Shown here in pieces: positions 23,088 to 23,991 of a DNA stretch of 23,991 bases; position 1 is the first letter of the stretch; every line of letters begins with the position of its first letter. The DNA comes from a virus. The notes under the pieces were generated by a model, which saw nothing but the letters and a program-made list of their open reading frames with translations, ran no database searches and was not told where the DNA came from. The stretch spans positions 1 through 23,991 of the IMG/VR virus record IMGVR_UViG_3300045452_000001. One strand, given 5' to 3'. The position numbers and the translations under genes are program-made.

Positions 23088-23389
23088 GCTGCTACCTCCA
23101 GCATCTGCATGCACTCGGCCAGCAGATCCTCCTGCCGGCCATAACGATGTTCGAACCGCGCCTTGTAGGGGTGCACGGCAATCAGCCCGGGCGTGCCCGT
23201 GCCGTCCTGATGGTGGCCAGCACACAGCGGCAGCACCTTGCGGTGCGCCCCGGGCTTGGTCCGGCCGTCGATGTGGTGGATGGACACCAGGGACGTGAAA
23301 AACCCATCCTTGCGGCAGGCAATGCATCCCAGCTGGGCCAGGCGGCTCCAGAGCTCGCGCTCGGATTTCGTCGGGCTCGAGCCTTTCAT
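23084..23389 (-). CDS. Ref-like HNH nuclease (101 aa)
   Basis: The protein carries the pattern of the P1 Ref (RecA-dependent nuclease) C-terminal domain: C22-x-x-C25 (LGCIACRKDG), then VSIHHIDGRTKPGAHRKVLPLCAGHHQDGTG with H38-H39, D41 and H59-H60. That is a zinc-supported HNH core of the phage recombination-enhancement family. These enzymes cut DNA at RecA-made joints. ATG 23387-23389 overlaps the NinB stop as ATGA, with GGGGAG about nine bases upstream. It is flanked by NinB-like and RusA-like genes, which fits a recombination cassette. Confidence 0.88.
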   Translation of the reverse strand: MKGSSPTKSERELWSRLAQLGCIACRKDGFFTSLVSIHHIDGRTKPGAHRKVLPLCAGHHQDGTGTPGLIAVHPYKARFEHRYGRQEDLLAECMQMLEVAA

Positions 23390-23871
23390 GCCGTGATCTC
23401 CCCGGTTTCCGGATCCACGTTGTGCGGCCCGTAGTCCTGCCACTTGGCCACCGAGAACTGCACGCCGAGCTCGGTGACAGCGAAGGCCTGCACCTGGTCA
23501 AGGTAGTTGCTCATGGCCCGGACTTTCAGCTTGGCCGTGCTGCGCAGCCGACGGATGACCACCGGACGCTTCTTTCCGGCCACCTTGGTCTTGGTGATCT
23601 CGAAACCCAGGAACTTGCGTTTGAACAGTTCGTGCCAGGCCTCGGGCTCGTAGCGCATGCCGCCCACCACCGCTTGCTTGGCGATGTCACGAAGGCACGG
23701 ACCCCAGTAAAACCGGTTCTGCTGCAGCGTGCGGTCGTCCTCACGCTCTTTGATCTCGGCCACCAGCTGCACCCCCGCGCCAGTCTTGGTCTTGATGAAC
23801 GGCCAGATCGTGCTGTTGAGCAGCTGGTGCGCCTGCTGCTGGTCGTTGAGCACCACGGACAGCGCATTCAT
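23386..23871 (-). CDS. ninB: NinB/Orf-like recombination mediator (161 aa)
   Basis: The section EIKEREDDRTLQQNRFYWGPCLRDIAKQAVVGGMRYEPEAWHELFKRKFLG, followed by ...STAKLKVRAMSNYLDQVQAFAVTELGVQFS, matches the lambda NinB (Orf) pattern (R-S-L-D-Q-N-R...; then M-x-x-Y-x-x-x-x-x-x-A/FG-x-E-x-G-V). NinB/Orf binds single-stranded DNA and helps load recombinase in place of RecFOR. ATG 23869-23871 overlaps the upstream stop as ATGA, with GGGGTGA just upstream. The adjacent Ref and RusA genes support the role. Confidence 0.9.
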   Translation of the reverse strand: MNALSVVLNDQQQAHQLLNSTIWPFIKTKTGAGVQLVAEIKEREDDRTLQQNRFYWGPCLRDIAKQAVVGGMRYEPEAWHELFKRKFLGFEITKTKVAGKKRPVVIRRLRSTAKLKVRAMSNYLDQVQAFAVTELGVQFSVAKWQDYGPHNVDPETGEITA

Positions 23872-23991
23872 CGGATCACCCCGTCCCTGATGCCGATCAG
23901 GATCTCGTCCGGGCTCAGTCCGGTTTCCCCATCATCTGGCGCACGGTAGCCAGAACGTCCGATCTCGAAGGCGACCCAGGAAACCGGGCGA
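23868..23991 (-). CDS. C-terminal end of an unknown gene (partial, ~40 codons)
   Basis: A frame open from the window edge reads ...SWVAFEIGRSGYRAPDDGETGLSPDEILIGIRDGVIR and stops with TGA at 23868-23870, overlapping the NinB-like ATG as ATGA, as other genes in this operon do. No family is evident from this fragment. A second frame (stop near 23919) is shorter and lacks the coupled overlap. Confidence 0.55.
   Translation of the reverse strand, partial: RPVSWVAFEIGRSGYRAPDDGETGLSPDEILIGIRDGVIR

Noticed and set aside
1-23991. tRNA genes, CRISPR arrays, insertion sequences, integrase or attachment sites
   Set aside because: No cloverleaf, regular direct-repeat array, transposase or integrase sequence was recognised; absence by eye is not proof.

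Overview
The window is one continuous piece of a podovirus-type phage or prophage. Every gene I accept lies on the minus strand, so the genome reads from right (high coordinates) to left. Products and order (NinB/RusA recombination genes, small and large terminase, head-tail connector portal, Bbp19-like protein, scaffold, major capsid, Bbp16-like cement protein, tail tubular proteins A and B, three internal virion proteins, tail fibre) match the morphogenesis block of Bordetella phage BPP-1-like podoviruses. High GC, strong G/C preference at third codon positions and this gene order suggest a Burkholderiales-type betaproteobacterial host; that is inference. No integrase, repressor, lysis genes, tRNA or CRISPR were seen, so it cannot be said whether this is a free phage or a prophage.

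Layout, in transcription order. 23991-22203: a tightly overlapped cassette of recombination and DNA-binding genes (partial ORF, NinB-like, Ref-like HNH nuclease, RusA-like resolvase, unknown, HTH protein). 22225-20047: terminase small and large subunits. 20047-19757: a double zinc-ribbon protein. 19716-17264: cupin-like protein, small protein, portal. 17219-14257: Bbp19-like, scaffold, major capsid, cement protein, small head protein, ending in a clear intrinsic terminator. 14177-13734: an endonuclease VII-type HNH gene that looks inserted. 13744-10912: tail tubular A and B. 10850-1048: three internal virion proteins, the last a 2476-residue polyvalent protein with an ADP-ribosyltransferase-like region and two HExxH zincin motifs. 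987-1: tail fibre, cut by the window edge. No gap exceeds about 100 bases.

The most notable signal is a four-copy intergenic element not explained by the genes. GGGTGTACCTAT begins 0-2 bases after a stop codon, and exactly 16 bases later comes a TAnnnT hexamer (TAGATT, TAGATT, TACCTT, TAGCCT). The copies sit at 19756-19723, 17262-17229, 10910-10877 and 1045-1012, each just upstream of a gene module (portal, capsid, internal virion proteins, fibre). This looks like an unrecognised family of activator-dependent late promoters. Two of them place the predicted transcript start at, or within about 3 bases of, the start codon of a gene that lacks a Shine-Dalgarno sequence.

Other points of interest are a nested frame inside the giant virion gene with its own ribosome binding site and better codon bias than the host frame, a hydrophobic leader on the major capsid protein, and an endonuclease gene placed right after the capsid terminator.
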